Shown here in pieces: positions 26,141 through 34,609 of a stretch of DNA of 52,313 bases. Within the stretch, counting starts at the first letter, position 1; each line of letters starts with the position of its first letter. A model generated the notes under the pieces. It had not been told where the DNA came from and ran no database searches. It saw only the letters and a program-made list of their open reading frames with translations. Both the position numbers and the translations under genes were made by a program. Origin of the DNA: Granulicella aggregans (GTDB taxonomy: Bacteria > Acidobacteriota > Terriglobia > Terriglobales > Acidobacteriaceae); contig NZ_JACHIP010000018.1 in the NCBI RefSeq assembly GCF_014203275.1, forward strand, positions 1-52,313, in the 5' to 3' direction.

Positions 26141-26827
26141 ATGCCGATCATCGTTGTTGCCAGTTCCAAAGGCGGCGCAGGAAAGAGCACGCTGACCCTC
26201 GTGCTCGCCCAAGCGTTAGAAGCTATCGGCGCGACGGTGACCATCGTCGATGCCGATCCCAACAGGCCTATTGTTCGCTGGAAGAACGGGAAGTCAAAGT
26301 CTGCGGTAGAGGTTGTCGGTGACGTTACTGAGGCAACCATTATTCGTACGATCCGAGAGCACAGCGCGCATAGGCAATTCGTTATCGTTGACCTGGAGGG
26401 TACGGCAAACCGCTTGGTGTCTCGCGCGATCACGCAAGCCGACCTGGTGCTGATTCCGCTTCAGGCAAGTGGGTTGGACTCGAACGAAGCAGGCCGCGCC
26501 GTTCAGCTCATCCGCGAGGAAGAGGAAGCGCTCGACGGGCGCACAATTCCTTTTCGGATCGTAATGACGCGCACCAGCCCGCTCATCATGACGAAGATCG
26601 AGAAAGGAATCATACAGGCAGTTGCAGACGCGGAGATCCCGCGCTTGGAAGTGCGGCTGAACGAGCGCCAGCCTTATAAGGCGATCTTCGTGAACCGGCT
26701 TACGCTTGCCGAACTGCCAGCCGAGGTTACCGGCATCGAGGGTGCCATCGAAAACGCGGATCGGCTGGCTGCAGAAGTCATCGACATCATTGCGGATACC
26801 TCAACAAAGAAAGGGAAACAGCCATGA
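26141..26827 (+). CDS. parA: ParA-family partition ATPase
   Basis: 228 residues, a small (type Ib-like) ParA without an N-terminal DNA-binding domain. The deviant Walker A is SSKGGAGKST (residues 8-17), with ATVTIVDADPNRPIVRW (Walker A' Asp) and FVIVDLEGTANRL (Walker B). It should form ATP-dependent patches on the nucleoid that move the plasmid. GAGG precedes the ATG. The stop overlaps the next start (ATGA), typical of par operons. A perfect inverted repeat lies upstream. Confidence 0.93.
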   Translation: MPIIVVASSKGGAGKSTLTLVLAQALEAIGATVTIVDADPNRPIVRWKNGKSKSAVEVVGDVTEATIIRTIREHSAHRQFVIVDLEGTANRLVSRAITQADLVLIPLQASGLDSNEAGRAVQLIREEEEALDGRTIPFRIVMTRTSPLIMTKIEKGIIQAVADAEIPRLEVRLNERQPYKAIFVNRLTLAELPAEVTGIEGAIENADRLAAEVIDIIADTSTKKGKQP

Positions 26828-27171
26828 GCGATCAGGAAGAGACGTCGTTTGGGTTTTCGAAGCCTTCAACAACTCGAGATAAGCTCCTCGCGATCAAGCC
26901 ATCCGTGCTGCCCCCACTGCCCGGAAACATGCAGCAGTTGGATCAGATCGCCGATGAGGCAGGGTTTGTGAGCAGGGAAGTGGCTAGCTACGACCGAATT
27001 CCACCCCAACGCGTATCGCCGCTTCCGGCCGTTGAGCCGCGCGTGCCGCTGAACATGCGGATACCTGTGCCATTGGGCAAAGCGTTCAAGCGCTTCTGTG
27101 AGGAAAATCGCTACAGCTACCCCGAGGCGATTGAAGAAATCATGCAACGTGCGGGAATTCCGACCCGTTGA
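26824..27171 (+). CDS. ParA partner, RHH-type centromere-binding protein
   Basis: 115 residues. The first 75 are flexible and Pro-rich (KPSVLPPLPGNMQQLDQIAD), the last 35 (PRVPLNMRIPVPLGKAFKRF then CEENRYSYPEAIEEIMQRAG) read as a ribbon-helix-helix. It starts within the parA stop (ATGA). In ParG/omega-type systems such a protein binds the operator/centromere and stimulates ParA through its flexible N-terminus. It is not a ParB of the HTH_ParB type. Confidence 0.75.
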   Translation: MSDQEETSFGFSKPSTTRDKLLAIKPSVLPPLPGNMQQLDQIADEAGFVSREVASYDRIPPQRVSPLPAVEPRVPLNMRIPVPLGKAFKRFCEENRYSYPEAIEEIMQRAGIPTR

Positions 27172-27249
27172 GCACGGAACGAAAATGCTTAGACCAGTTG
27201 CTATCTTTTTCGATATGTCGCCGGAGAACCGATCACTTGCGACCTGATC

Positions 27250-27819
27250 TCAACTTCGGTAAGCGCGTTCCTTCTTCAATTCTTCCAGTTCCGCATACAG
27301 AGCATCCATCTCAGCTGCCTCCTCCGACACCTCTGGCGGCTTCTCCGGCTCGTAGGCCTGGGCGAAGGCATCGACATCGGTCTCGAGCACCCTGGCGAGC
27401 GCAAACATCGCCTCGGCGAGCTGCTCGACGGTCTCAAAGCTGACCTCCATCCGGCCCCGGCTGAGTGCGATCGACTCGGGCAGGGAAGTGAGCGTGGCGG
27501 GCTCCGTGTCGCGCGGAACCAACGCCCGCACCTTCTTCCTGGAGACGCCGGCCTTCTCAGTACGGACCTTATCGAACAACGCGGCTACGTCGTCGGCCTC
27601 GCGCACCCGGTCGAGGAACACTACCAAAGCCTCGCGCTCTACGAGCAGGGAAGTGCCAATCTTGACGGTGGGTAGCATCTCGACGAGTTTCTGGGCGGCG
27701 CGAGGTTGAAGCTCGAAAATCTGCTCGAATTCCCGGCGACCGTAGTGTGATCGGACGGAGTTGGCGACGGAACGGCGGATTTCGTGGAGACGCGGTAGCC
27801 AAGAGATTGGGCGCGGCAT
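27250..27819 (-). CDS. Conserved hypothetical, putative DNA-binding, 189 aa
   Basis: MPRPISWLPRLHEIRRSVAN, then SHYGRREFEQIFELQPRAAQ and KLVEMLPTVKIGTSLLVERE. Residues about 25-75 look like an excisionase/MerR-like winged helix that reads a target then a wing (TSLLVEREALVVFLDRV). The C-terminal half is acidic and helical. No family name is recalled with certainty. It converges with the par operon and reads away from the recombinase module; it could be a recombination directionality or regulatory factor, which is speculative. Confidence 0.65.
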   Translation of the reverse strand: MPRPISWLPRLHEIRRSVANSVRSHYGRREFEQIFELQPRAAQKLVEMLPTVKIGTSLLVEREALVVFLDRVREADDVAALFDKVRTEKAGVSRKKVRALVPRDTEPATLTSLPESIALSRGRMEVSFETVEQLAEAMFALARVLETDVDAFAQAYEPEKPPEVSEEAAEMDALYAELEELKKERAYRS

Positions 27820-27937
27820 GGCGGGCGAGTCCTCCTAAACCAGCAACAGCGCTAGTTTAGGAGTCTTCTGGAGGGAAGGGAATAGCTGCGCGATCGCGCA
27901 GTAACCGGATAAACAACAGAGGTGGTGGTGTGGCGAT

Positions 27938-27969
27938 TACTACAACATAAAGGACGTTATGTTGTAGTA
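27938..27969. repeat. 13-bp perfect inverted repeat upstream of recombinase module
   Basis: TACTACAACATAA (27938-27950), spacer AGGACG, TTATGTTGTAGTA (27957-27969). It lies 30 bp before the small ORF that precedes the tyrosine recombinase. Arms of 13 bp around a 6-bp spacer are the format of tyrosine-recombinase core sites. A degenerate relative (AACAAACGTTGTTGTAGTTT) lies at 30122-30141 ahead of the decayed copy. Confidence 0.7.
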
Positions 27970-27999
27970 CTTTGGGTCGGTAAATGTTAATCTCGCTTC

Positions 28000-28278
28000 G
28001 TGGAATATCCCCTCTCCATTACCAGCCTTATAGAGACCCAGCGGGACGGTAAGGATCTTCGCAGCCGTGTGACTCACGTCATGGCTGAGACCGATCTCGG
28101 TCCCTTCACCGACTTCGGCACGCCAACCTTCTTCTTCGGCAAGCTGGTGGACGTCACCGAGGAGCAGATCCTCTATTTCAGGTACGCCCCGGGGGTCGAG
28201 GTTCTCTTTCGAGGCGGCCGTTACCGCTTCGAGTCTATCTCGCCAACTGGCACCTTCAAACTTGTGCGGACGAACTGA
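28000..28278 (+). CDS. Small 92-aa protein ahead of the recombinase
   Basis: GTG start at 28000 (MEYPLSITSLIETQRDGKDL). The product is a small beta-rich protein (FGTPTFFFGKLVDVTEEQIL, GVEVLFRGGRYRFESISPTG). No family is assigned. A decayed second copy at 30165-30455 keeps several blocks (HVMAD, FIGKLLDAT), which supports this strand as the coding one over the overlapping minus-strand frame. It is directly upstream of the recombinase start and is probably co-expressed. Confidence 0.6.
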   Translation: MEYPLSITSLIETQRDGKDLRSRVTHVMAETDLGPFTDFGTPTFFFGKLVDVTEEQILYFRYAPGVEVLFRGGRYRFESISPTGTFKLVRTN

Positions 28279-28291
28279 AAGGGAAACCGGC

Positions 28292-29254
28292 GTGGAGCTC
28301 GTCTCTGTCAACAATGACCCCACAACCTCACTGCCGGCCCTTGTGGGCAGAGAAGGGAAGCGCGCCTCGTGGCGGTTCCTCGAGTTCTTCACCGTCCACA
28401 TCCGCAATGCCAACACCCGAGCGGCGTACAGTCATGCGGCGGGATTGTTCCTGGGCTGGTGTGAGGCGCGAGAGATCTCTGAGCTTGGAGCGATTCAGCC
28501 CATGCACGTGGCCGGCTACATCGAGCAGCTCCAGAAGGAGCGATCGGCACCGACCGTCAAGCAGCACCTGGCCTGTATTCGGATGCTCTTCGACTGGCTG
28601 GTCACCGGCCAGGTCATTCCGTCGAACCCGGCTCACTCCGTTCGAGGACCGCGGCACTCGGTCACCAAAGGATCGACACCGGTCATCTCGTCCGCAGAGG
28701 CACGCGAGTTGCTCGACAGCATGGACGAGACCTCGGTCGTCCGCCTGCGCGATCGGGCCCTGGTCGCGGTTATGGCCTTCACCTTCGCTCGCGTCTCGGC
28801 CGTCGTCGATCTCAAGGTCGAAGACTACTACCCGCAGAAGAAGCGTTGGTGGCTTCGCCTCCATGAGAAGAACGGCAAGGTCCACCAGATGCCTTGCCAT
28901 CACAAGCTCGAGGCTTATCTCGATGCGTACCTCGCCGCTGCTGGGATCCGCCAGGATGCGAGGGGCTGGCTCTTTCGTTCCGCGATCGGGCGGACAGGAA
29001 AGCTATCCAACCGGCCGGTCTCTCGTACCGATGTCTGGTACATGGTCCAGAGGCGGGCAGCTGATGCTCAACTTGAGACTGCCATCGGATGTCACACTTT
29101 CCGTGCCACGGGCATCACCGACTACCTCACCAACGGAGGCGCGCTCGAAGTCGCCCAGCGCATGGCAGGGCACTCGAATGCTAAGACAACTGGGCTCTAT
29201 GACAGAAGGAGCGATGACATCAGTCTCAGTGAAGTGGAGAAGATTGGGATCTAG
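28292..29254 (+). CDS. Tyrosine recombinase/integrase (XerC/D-like)
   Basis: About 320 residues from GTG at 28292 after AAAGGGAAA; a TTG at 28262 is an alternative. The N-terminal SAM-like core-binding domain is about 30-130 (NTRAAYSHAAGLFLGWCEAR). The catalytic domain has the first Arg in FARVSAVVDLKVEDYY, HTFRATGITDY (H-x-x-R), GHSNAKTTGLYDRR (His and the Tyr nucleophile), so R-H-R-H-Y is complete. It cuts and rejoins DNA through a 3'-phosphotyrosine. Remnants of a second recombinase and of its leader ORF lie downstream, next to the lanthipeptide cluster. Confidence 0.92.
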   Translation: MELVSVNNDPTTSLPALVGREGKRASWRFLEFFTVHIRNANTRAAYSHAAGLFLGWCEAREISELGAIQPMHVAGYIEQLQKERSAPTVKQHLACIRMLFDWLVTGQVIPSNPAHSVRGPRHSVTKGSTPVISSAEARELLDSMDETSVVRLRDRALVAVMAFTFARVSAVVDLKVEDYYPQKKRWWLRLHEKNGKVHQMPCHHKLEAYLDAYLAAAGIRQDARGWLFRSAIGRTGKLSNRPVSRTDVWYMVQRRAADAQLETAIGCHTFRATGITDYLTNGGALEVAQRMAGHSNAKTTGLYDRRSDDISLSEVEKIGI

Positions 29255-29934
29255 ATTGCACGTTTCATACTTGCGCTCGAGCGTTCGTGGTGACTTAGAG
29301 CCACTTCCGACAGGAGCTATTTATCAAAAGTACTCCGAATAAACTCGCCATAGAGGCGATTTCCGTGACCCTGTCGATCTGCTGCCAAATACCAGCTTCC
29401 TTGCAGCGAACTGCCGGATGTTGTACTTGAGCGCCAACACTTCGCCATCGAGGGGCGATCTGTCGTCCAGACGCTCAACCGGACCGTGCGTCGGAAAAGG
29501 CTTCAGGTGTTACGCGGCACTCAATTCGCGGAATTCACTTCGGGAGCTCAGGAACTGCAGTCGAATCCCGGAATTAGAGACGTGTTTGGTACTCAGATCG
29601 CAGACAAAGTGTAGGGGACCCGAGACCGCATGAAAGCATGTGTTTCAGGCCGGGGGTGCCAGGGCCGGTGGGCCGTTTTGCATCTAAACCGCGGACGAAG
29701 TTTGTCGGGAACTCCGTCCGCGATTTGACTACAAAGGTCCGTGATTTCAGCGCAATCAAAGTGCAGCAAAAACGCGGACCATATTGAAAAATAAGGGGCT
29801 CGAGTCCGCGATTTGAGTGCCGCGTGACAGCCAGCCTGACCCGCGCGATCGCGGCCATCGGCCGCCAGCATCGCGAGGCTGACTTCGAAAGTCCGACTCA
29901 GAGCGCCGCCTGCTTCCGTCGCTGCGCGCCGGCC
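29255..29934. other. Gene-free stretch with repeated GTCCGCG-type motifs
   Basis: No gene is supported in these 680 bp. The motif GTCCGCGATTTGA occurs at 29716-29728 and 29804-29816, with a variant GTCCGTGATTTCA at 29737-29749 and inverted CGCGGAC cores near 29690 and 29773. The stretch may be decayed sequence between two recombinase modules. Confidence 0.5.
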
Positions 29935-30104
29935 GCGCTATCTCGGCCGCCGAGGCTGGACAAAATGAACACGAGATCATGAACCAGATCCGGCACAAGT
30001 CCGAGAAGATGGTCCGGCGTTACATCCGGAAGGGGTCGTTCTTCCAAGGTAATGTTGTGGGGGAACTGGGATTTTGCCCGGCCCCCGTTCACCGCCAGCC
30101 TTGA
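29935..30104 (+). pseudogene. Tyrosine recombinase C-terminal remnant
   Basis: The frame reads RAGRAISAAEAGQNEHEIMN, QIRHKSEKMVRRYIRKGSFF and ends at TGA 30102-30104. HKSEKMVRRYIR is the last catalytic box (His and Tyr nucleophile) of phage-type integrases. The rest of the gene is absent or unrecognisable. It is a different subfamily from the intact recombinase at 28292-29254. Confidence 0.7.
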
Positions 30105-30164
30105 GCTAACTGACACAACCTAACAAACGTTGTTGTAGTTTGCTTGCGGCTGGTACATTCATTT

Positions 30165-30455
30165 GTGAATATTCCCTAGCCAACACCAACTCATAAGAGG
30201 CTGCAACGCACGTGGGAACGACCTCGAAGTCCAGGAACTGACGTCATGGCTGACTGCAATCACTGTACGGTTTTCCGACTTGGCACTCATCCCCTCTTCA
30301 TCGGCAAGCTTCTGGATGCGACGGGGGAAAGCTCTTGTACTTGAGAAACGCTTTTGACCGTAGAGGTTCCTTTCAAGGCGAACGTTCCCCTATTCCTCAT
30401 TACATCTTCGATCCCACGCGGCGTCTGCAATCCTTCCGCCATGGACAGACGTAGC
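30165..30455 (+). pseudogene. Decayed copy of the 92-aa recombinase-associated ORF
   Basis: The stretch aligns by eye with 28000-28278: GTGAATATTCCC versus GTGGAATATCCC at the start, CTGACGTCATGGCTGA versus CTCACGTCATGGCTGA in the middle, then CATCGGCAAGCTTCTGGATG versus CTTCGGCAAGCTGGTGGACG. A TAG follows the fourth codon and further stops and shifts interrupt it. It lies immediately before the FkbM gene, in the place where the intact copy is followed by its recombinase. Confidence 0.65.
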
Positions 30456-30475
30456 TCACCTCGTCACCGCTAAAG

Positions 30476-31270
30476 ATGCTCACGAATCGGGCGCATTCAA
30501 GTAAAGAAAGAAGGAGATTGGCATTGATTGGCGACTTAATCTACGACATCGGGATGTACAACGCCGCGGATACGGAATTTTATCTGCAGAAAGGATTTCG
30601 CGTCATAGCGCTAGAAGCCAACCCAACCCTTTGTAGAGAGGCCGAAATAAACTATGCGCGCTATGTTGATAGTGGTCAACTCACCATCCTTAATCGGGGG
30701 GTCTTTAGTTGTTCGGGACCTCAACACTTCGTTGTCAATTTAGCTCGCAGCGATCGCAGCTCATTCGATTCGACCTGGTGTCCTGCAGACCCTCGGTCGA
30801 TCATCGAAGTTGATTGTGTGACATTAGATGAAGTTCTAGATAGATTCGGCACTCCTTATTACATGAAAATTGACATCGAGCACCTCGATTATGTTTGCAT
30901 TGAAGCACTTGAGCGCCAGACCGATCTTCCTCGCTTCGTATCGGTTGAAACTGGTCGTATTGACTTCATTCAGCGCATGTCAACCTTGGGCTACAAGCGG
31001 TTCAAGATTATCAGCCAGGTGTGGAACCAAACCATCGCCCTCCCATTCCCGGCTTTAGAAGGCCACTACGTCCATAAGAGGTTTACCAAATATCATTCTG
31101 GCCCATTTGGTGCTGAGACCTATGGGCCGTGGCTGTCCAAAGATGAAGTTCTCGAAGAGATGTTACATATCGAAGGCGGAAACTACGAGGGATCTCGGCA
31201 CAAGCTACTCGGCTGTCCAGAAGAAGCTTTTCGCTTTAATTGGTATGACGCCCACGCTTCGCTCGAGTAA
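30476..31270 (+). CDS. FkbM-family SAM-dependent methyltransferase
   Basis: 264 residues. The SAM-binding motif I is LIYDIGMYNAADTEFYLQKG then FRVIALEANPTLC, followed by IEVDCVTLDEVLDRFGTPYY and MKIDIEHLDYVCIEAL, the FkbM Methyltransf_21 pattern. These enzymes methylate hydroxyl groups, often on sugars of natural products or glycans. Base composition is AT-richer than the recombinase region, matching the lanthipeptide genes. It is 540 bp upstream of the first precursor on the same strand; membership of the cluster is likely but not proven. The start may be later (MYNAADTEF lies inside motif I, so upstream ATG 30476 is preferred). Confidence 0.85.
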   Translation: MLTNRAHSSKERRRLALIGDLIYDIGMYNAADTEFYLQKGFRVIALEANPTLCREAEINYARYVDSGQLTILNRGVFSCSGPQHFVVNLARSDRSSFDSTWCPADPRSIIEVDCVTLDEVLDRFGTPYYMKIDIEHLDYVCIEALERQTDLPRFVSVETGRIDFIQRMSTLGYKRFKIISQVWNQTIALPFPALEGHYVHKRFTKYHSGPFGAETYGPWLSKDEVLEEMLHIEGGNYEGSRHKLLGCPEEAFRFNWYDAHASLE

Positions 31271-31810
31271 CTACTGCAGCGGATTGTTACTTGTCGCGGT
31301 ACGAAGCTGGAGAGAAGGCCGTCGGCGCCACGCGGCAGGCCATATTCCCGCATGGCTCAGGCTGCAGGTCTTACCAGAAGCTATCAACCGGATCTGATGT
31401 CTTACAGCTTTGCCATCGATGTATAGTGATGCGATCTAGAGTTACCACCACGCGATCAGGCTGGATGAAGTTCTGAGGATATACCTTTTTCGACTGATAC
31501 GGGCTCATGTTAAAGCGACCCGGGCACCGGCAGTTTGCATTCAGCCTAGCCCACATTACTTTTGGTAGGCGTGACGCATGCATTGCTCTGACCCGGCCCG
31601 GAGAACCGACGCCACTTTCCGGAGGGCCGATGATAGTACACGCAGCTGTTAACGTAGATGAACTGGCAGGCAGGCAGCCTCAGCTGGCCGAAACGAAACA
31701 GCTGATTTCAGGCGACTTAGCTAACTTCAATCAGCCGAGTGGAAAACCCTCGCGCGTTGCTTCGTTATAGTGTTACGATACCCTCGGATTTTAAACTCAA
31801 GGGAGGGAAC
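31271..31810. other. Long upstream region of the first precursor gene
   Basis: 540 bp without a supported gene. An 87-codon frame (31507-31770) has no family or ribosome binding site support. A TATAGT at 31766-31771, 40 bp before the precursor ATG, could be a -10 element, but no good -35 is visible. A regulated promoter for the precursor operon is expected here. Confidence 0.4.
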
Positions 31811-32059
31811 ATGTCTACATCGACAAGAACAACTCACATTTGGAAGAATCCTGAAGCCCGAGCCTCATTGACTGATAGTGAGCTCATCGACTTTGCCCCT
31901 CACCCGTCAGGCAGCTATGAGCTGAGCGAACTGGAACTTGCCGAGATTGTTGGAGCCAGTACAAATAACAACACCACTGATGGCTGCTGCTCGCCGTCAA
32001 GCAAGAATTGCGGCACTTGCGGGAATGCATCTTCGGGATGCTGCGGCGGCGGCTCCTAA
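31811..32059 (+). CDS. lanA: Class II lanthipeptide precursor 1 (mersacidin-type leader)
   Basis: 82 residues from ATG at 31811, with GGGAGG five bases upstream. The leader carries the mersacidin/lichenicidin-type elements: IWKNPEARASL near the N-terminus, then FAPHPSGSYELSELELAEIV and a Gly-Ala cleavage site (VGA, residues 47-49). The 33-residue core starts STNNNTTDGCC, then SPSSKNCGTCGNASSGCCGG. It has six cysteines as CC, C-x-x-C, CC and ten Ser/Thr. It shares leader and core pattern with the precursor at 34677-34919. LanM would dehydrate Ser/Thr and form lanthionine rings; ring pattern cannot be told. Confidence 0.93.
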   Translation: MSTSTRTTHIWKNPEARASLTDSELIDFAPHPSGSYELSELELAEIVGASTNNNTTDGCCSPSSKNCGTCGNASSGCCGGGS

Positions 32060-32060
32060 C

Positions 32061-32252
32061 GTGAAGAGCGGTATTTCGATTCGCTTTCGCCAAGAAGCTC
32101 TGGATGCAATTGAAAAACCCCACCTCATTAGCAGTCGTTTCGAACTTCTCGCTCGCGATTGGTTCCTAAATATGTTATGGATCTGCCTGTCGGCGTTACT
32201 GCTACTTACTACTCTAGTGTGTATCAGGGTGGGAGTTTTCCATATTACCTGA
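32061..32252 (+). CDS. 63-aa HlyD-like N-terminus, truncated membrane fusion protein
   Basis: Starting at GTG 32061, one base after the precursor stop, the frame reads VKSGISIRFRQEALDAIEKP, HLISSRFELLARDWFLNMLW, then one membrane helix ICLSALLLLTTLVCIRVGVF and stops. FRQEALDAIEKP...ARDW followed by a helix is the start of HlyD-type adaptors found in NHLM bacteriocin exporters, but the periplasmic hairpin and beta domains are absent. It is either a remnant or a minimal helper for LanT, which starts 21 bp downstream. The tight spacing suggests co-translation. No full HlyD is seen in the window. Confidence 0.65.
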   Translation: MKSGISIRFRQEALDAIEKPHLISSRFELLARDWFLNMLWICLSALLLLTTLVCIRVGVFHIT

Positions 32253-32273
32253 GTATGCGGCGAGACGAACGGG

Positions 32274-34499
32274 GTGCATGTGAAGTTTACAAGCGGACGA
32301 CTTCCCGGGAGGCTTAGGACCCCTCCTATTCATCAACTTAGCTCCTATGAGTGTGGGGCAGCGTGTCTGACGATGGTACTTCAACATCACGGGCACGCTG
32401 CTAACCTTTCCGAAATCAGGGACGAATGCGGAGTTGGGCGCGATGGTGTAAGCGCTTTGACCTTGGTAAAAGTTGCATCAGCACGAGGATTCACAGCGCG
32501 AGCATTCGGCTACACTCTGAAAGAGCTGGGGGAATGCCGGGTTCCAGTAATACTGCATTGGCGATTCCAGCATTTCGTTGTGTTTGAGGGGTATTTAGAT
32601 GGCTTTGCAAGCATCGTAGATCCCGCCCGAGGTCGTCTCACGGTGACGCTTCAGGAGCTTAGTGACTGCTATACCGGCATTTCTCTTCTGGTTTACGGAT
32701 TAAACGTCCCCAAGGCTATCATTCGTCCCAGAATTCCAGGTACTGATGATTTGCGAACGCTACTTTCTTTCTGCTTAAGGTCTGACTTTCAGCCATCAGT
32801 AGTCACCTCGGTTATCATTTCATCCATCACGGCACAGCTTGCTGCAGTCGCTCTTCCGTTGATTGCAAGATTTGCTATTAACAAGGCCACCGACTTAGGC
32901 TCCAGTGCCAGCATCGCTAAAGAGGCCCTGCCTTGTATCCTTCTGGCACTGGGTTGCCTAGGACTTTCAACACTTCTGCGCAATGCCGTTTTGGTGAAAT
33001 TTCGAAGCCAAATCAATCTCTTCCTATCATCCCGTTTCTTTCTCCGGACAGTACAGCTCCCTGTAGCTTTTCTCCTCAATCGCGACACTGGCGATTTACT
33101 CCTTCGCCTGGAATCAAACGGCAGAATGAGAGACGCCCTCGCGAATCTTTTAGTGTCCGGAATAGTCGACCTGACGTTCATGCTGAGTTATTGCTGCGCG
33201 CTGCTAATAGTGGCTCCTACGTTATTTCTGCTAGCCGTCCCCCTAGCCGCGCTTCATATGGCGCTTTTCTCCTACCTTTCCTCAATTCAGCGCCCGATGC
33301 GCGTTACTGAAATGGCTGAACGTGGTAGGGAAAACGGTTTGGCGATTGAAATTATCCAGAATATCGTCACAGTCAAAGCACTGGGGGCTGGCGATCAGCT
33401 CCTAGAGCGTTGGGTGACACGGCTGACGTCAGCGCTCCAGGCTGAAAGCGCTCGTGCATATGTTGCAGGCTGTCAAGATGTGCTTCAGACCATATTCAGA
33501 CAGGGGGTTCCTTGGATTTTGGTGTTAGTGGGATGTTCCTATGTTTCACGAGGCCAGATGAGTGTCGGTTCGCTTTTCGCGGCCTCTGCTCTCGCGTTGC
33601 AAGCTATAGGTCCCTACACGAGTTTGCTTGCTACGAGCCATCAATTATCACTCTTGCGGCTTGACTTGGACAGGATCACTGATATCACAAGCGCCGCCAC
33701 GGAACAAAGTCAAGCAGGTCAAAAACGTGTCACACTTCGCGGCAACCTGGAAGTCGTAGGAGTTTCCTTCCGGTATAGCAAGGAGGGTCCGTACGTCCTA
33801 CGTGGCGTTAGTTTCTCCGTGAAACCCGGCGGTACGATCGGAATAGTGGGGCGCAGTGGCAGTGGAAAGAGTACTCTTCTTCAACTCTTATTAGGCTTTT
33901 ATGCTCCTACCGAAGGTACCATCAGCTACGATGGCCACCCTATAAACACGTATGCACCAGATCATTTGCGAAGCCAGCTTGGTGTGGTTCTACAAGACTC
34001 TCATATCTTCTCCAGCACGATTAAGGGCAATGTAGAACTTAGAACGGGGCCGGTATCTCGTGACAGACTCATGCAGGCTCTCTCACGTGCTCATCTCGAT
34101 GAATTCGTGGAATCCCTACCGATGCGTGAGCATACGTTCATGGCTTACTCTTCTGCACTTTCAGGGGGAGAACGCCAACGACTTGCTATTGCCCGTGCAT
34201 TAGTTAACAATCCGCAAATAGTTCTTTTTGATGAGGCGACTAGCCACCTAGACTCACAGACGGAACAGTTGATAATGCAGTCGCTAAGAGAACTAGAGGT
34301 AACCCAGATCCTGATCGCACATAGACTGAGCACGTTGAGTCATTGCGATTCGATTCTTGTACTTGAGCACGGCGTGGTGGTTGAACACGGCAGTCATGCG
34401 GAGTTACTCGGCAAACGAGGTGCGTTTTGGTCCATGCTGAATGTCCAGCGCGGCAATCTTAACGAAGTTGAGTCAGGCATTGCCCAGATGGCTGTGTAA
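32274..34499 (+). CDS. lanT: LanT-type ABC transporter with C39 leader peptidase
   Basis: 741 residues; GTG start at 32274 (a second GTG two codons on). Residues about 15-140 are the C39 cysteine peptidase: Cys27 in SSYECGAACL, His100 in WRFQHFVVFEGY and Asp116 in IVDPARG. About 165-440 is the six-helix membrane domain, and 490-725 the ATPase with Walker A GRSGSGKST, signature LSGGERQRLAIARAL and Walker B VLFDEATSHLD. It should cleave the two precursors after Gly-Ala and export the peptides. The catalytic residues are all present. It lies between the two precursor genes on the same strand. Confidence 0.95.
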   Translation: MHVKFTSGRLPGRLRTPPIHQLSSYECGAACLTMVLQHHGHAANLSEIRDECGVGRDGVSALTLVKVASARGFTARAFGYTLKELGECRVPVILHWRFQHFVVFEGYLDGFASIVDPARGRLTVTLQELSDCYTGISLLVYGLNVPKAIIRPRIPGTDDLRTLLSFCLRSDFQPSVVTSVIISSITAQLAAVALPLIARFAINKATDLGSSASIAKEALPCILLALGCLGLSTLLRNAVLVKFRSQINLFLSSRFFLRTVQLPVAFLLNRDTGDLLLRLESNGRMRDALANLLVSGIVDLTFMLSYCCALLIVAPTLFLLAVPLAALHMALFSYLSSIQRPMRVTEMAERGRENGLAIEIIQNIVTVKALGAGDQLLERWVTRLTSALQAESARAYVAGCQDVLQTIFRQGVPWILVLVGCSYVSRGQMSVGSLFAASALALQAIGPYTSLLATSHQLSLLRLDLDRITDITSAATEQSQAGQKRVTLRGNLEVVGVSFRYSKEGPYVLRGVSFSVKPGGTIGIVGRSGSGKSTLLQLLLGFYAPTEGTISYDGHPINTYAPDHLRSQLGVVLQDSHIFSSTIKGNVELRTGPVSRDRLMQALSRAHLDEFVESLPMREHTFMAYSSALSGGERQRLAIARALVNNPQIVLFDEATSHLDSQTEQLIMQSLRELEVTQILIAHRLSTLSHCDSILVLEHGVVVEHGSHAELLGKRGAFWSMLNVQRGNLNEVESGIAQMAV

Positions 34500-34609
34500 C
34501 CCGGCATGTGTAACGAACAATGAGACGCCCGGCCGGTGTCCGAGGCTGCAACTTATTAATATTCGTAGTGTGGCGCCCTTGATTAGGGCTTATTAGCTTT
34601 TGTCTGAAC

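Noticed and set aside
27940..28416. 158-codon minus-strand frame
   Set aside because: It opposes the 92-aa ORF, which has a recognisable decayed copy at 30165-30455 on the plus strand.
28314..29342. 342-codon plus-strand frame
   Set aside because: It is a Ser/Arg-rich shadow of the tyrosine recombinase in another frame.
31507..31770. 87-codon frame before precursor 1, considered as a third precursor or regulator
   Set aside because: It has no leader-like motif, no Cys-rich core and no ribosome binding site.
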